Assembly: GCA_003990745.1 (NCBI GenBank)
Contig: RBNI01002719.1
Coordinates: 1-17,726 of the forward strand
DNA length: 17,726 nt
Direction: 5' to 3'
Source: Jimgerdemannia flammicorona
Lineage: Eukaryota > Mucoromycota > Endogonomycetes > Endogonales > Endogonaceae
Shown: positions 17,648 through 17,726 of the stretch, in pieces
Position numbering within the stretch: the first letter of the stretch is position 1
Layout: each line of letters starts with the position of its first letter
Position numbers and translations under genes: made by a program
Notes under the pieces: generated by a model
What the model was told of the DNA's origin: nothing
Database searches by the model: none
Seen by the model: only the letters and a program-made list of their open reading frames with translations

Positions 17648-17726
17648 CTAGTGAGGGGCTATCTGAACTATGCTAGATATGGATGTAGCACTAAGTGCTT
17701 TGCTGAGTCGGAATGCAGTCACGTAG

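Larger units (their letters stand above)
8563..17726 (-). mobile_element. Ty3/Gypsy chromovirus with dUTPase and extra ORF, inactivated
   Basis: This LTR retrotransposon reads on the minus strand and is cut only by the window end inside its 5' LTR. The order is LTR, primer binding site, one gag-pol frame (capsid, CCHC, dUTPase, protease, RT, RNase H, integrase, chromodomain), spacer, accessory ORF, LTR. RT before integrase places it in Ty3/Gypsy, and the chromodomain after the GPY/F-type module places it among chromoviruses. Gag and pol share one frame with no frameshift. At least sixteen in-frame stops make it dead. The left flanking bases are ...gcaata; the right flank is not available to confirm a target-site duplication. 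Confidence 0.93.
17156..17726 (-). repeat. 5' LTR of the Gypsy element, cut by the window end
   Basis: It aligns gap-free with 8563-9133. I count about 30 differences, all transitions, most at sites that must have been CpG. The missing part is the outer U3 end. Confidence 0.92.

Noticed and set aside
1..17726. tRNA, rRNA or CRISPR features
   Set aside because: I saw no cloverleaf, rRNA core sequence or regularly spaced repeat array.

Overview
The window is built entirely of transposable elements, and I see no convincing host gene. Everything recognisable is broken by stops or frameshifts. The mix is a LINE with an apurinic-type endonuclease, a Ty3/Gypsy chromovirus with a C-terminal chromodomain, and heavy loss of CpG by transitions. 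That fits a eukaryote that methylates its transposons, most likely a filamentous fungus. The fungal call is inference, and no taxon can be fixed from this sequence.

Layout. From 1 to about 5862, read on the minus strand, lies a nearly full-length but dead LINE: A-tail and 3' UTR (1-110), ORF2 (111-3734: endonuclease, reverse transcriptase, Cys/His end), ORF1 (3769-5682) and a leader with a small ORF. A CpG-rich block bounded by perfect 14-bp inverted repeats follows (5863-6043). Next comes a plus-strand piece with a TATA box, AATAAA and a short decayed reading frame (about 6180-6654) of unknown origin. From 6739 to 8347 is an old AT-rich fragment of the 3' part of a Gypsy element, followed by a 5'-truncated LINE 3' end with a (TTTTA)n tail (8348-8562).

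From 8563 to the window end is a younger copy of the same Gypsy family on the minus strand. In its own 5' to 3' order it has: 5' LTR (cut by the window end), a primer binding site matching initiator tRNA-Met, and one continuous gag-pol frame (17153 to 11061). The frame encodes an N-terminal extension, capsid, CCHC knuckle, dUTPase, protease, RT, RNase H, integrase and chromodomain. It is followed by a 0.7-kb non-coding spacer, an extra ORF in the env position (10341 to 9244), and the 3' LTR.

Two points stand out. First, a dUTPase domain with all five family motifs recognisable sits between nucleocapsid and protease, the arrangement known from betaretroviruses; in this copy it is broken. Second, there is an unrecognised env-position ORF that is present in both the young and the old copy. 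The LTR pair differs at about 30 of 571 sites, all transitions and mostly at ancestral CpG, and the old region has no CpG for about 2.5 kb. Decay here therefore looks like methyl-CpG deamination rather than simple drift.
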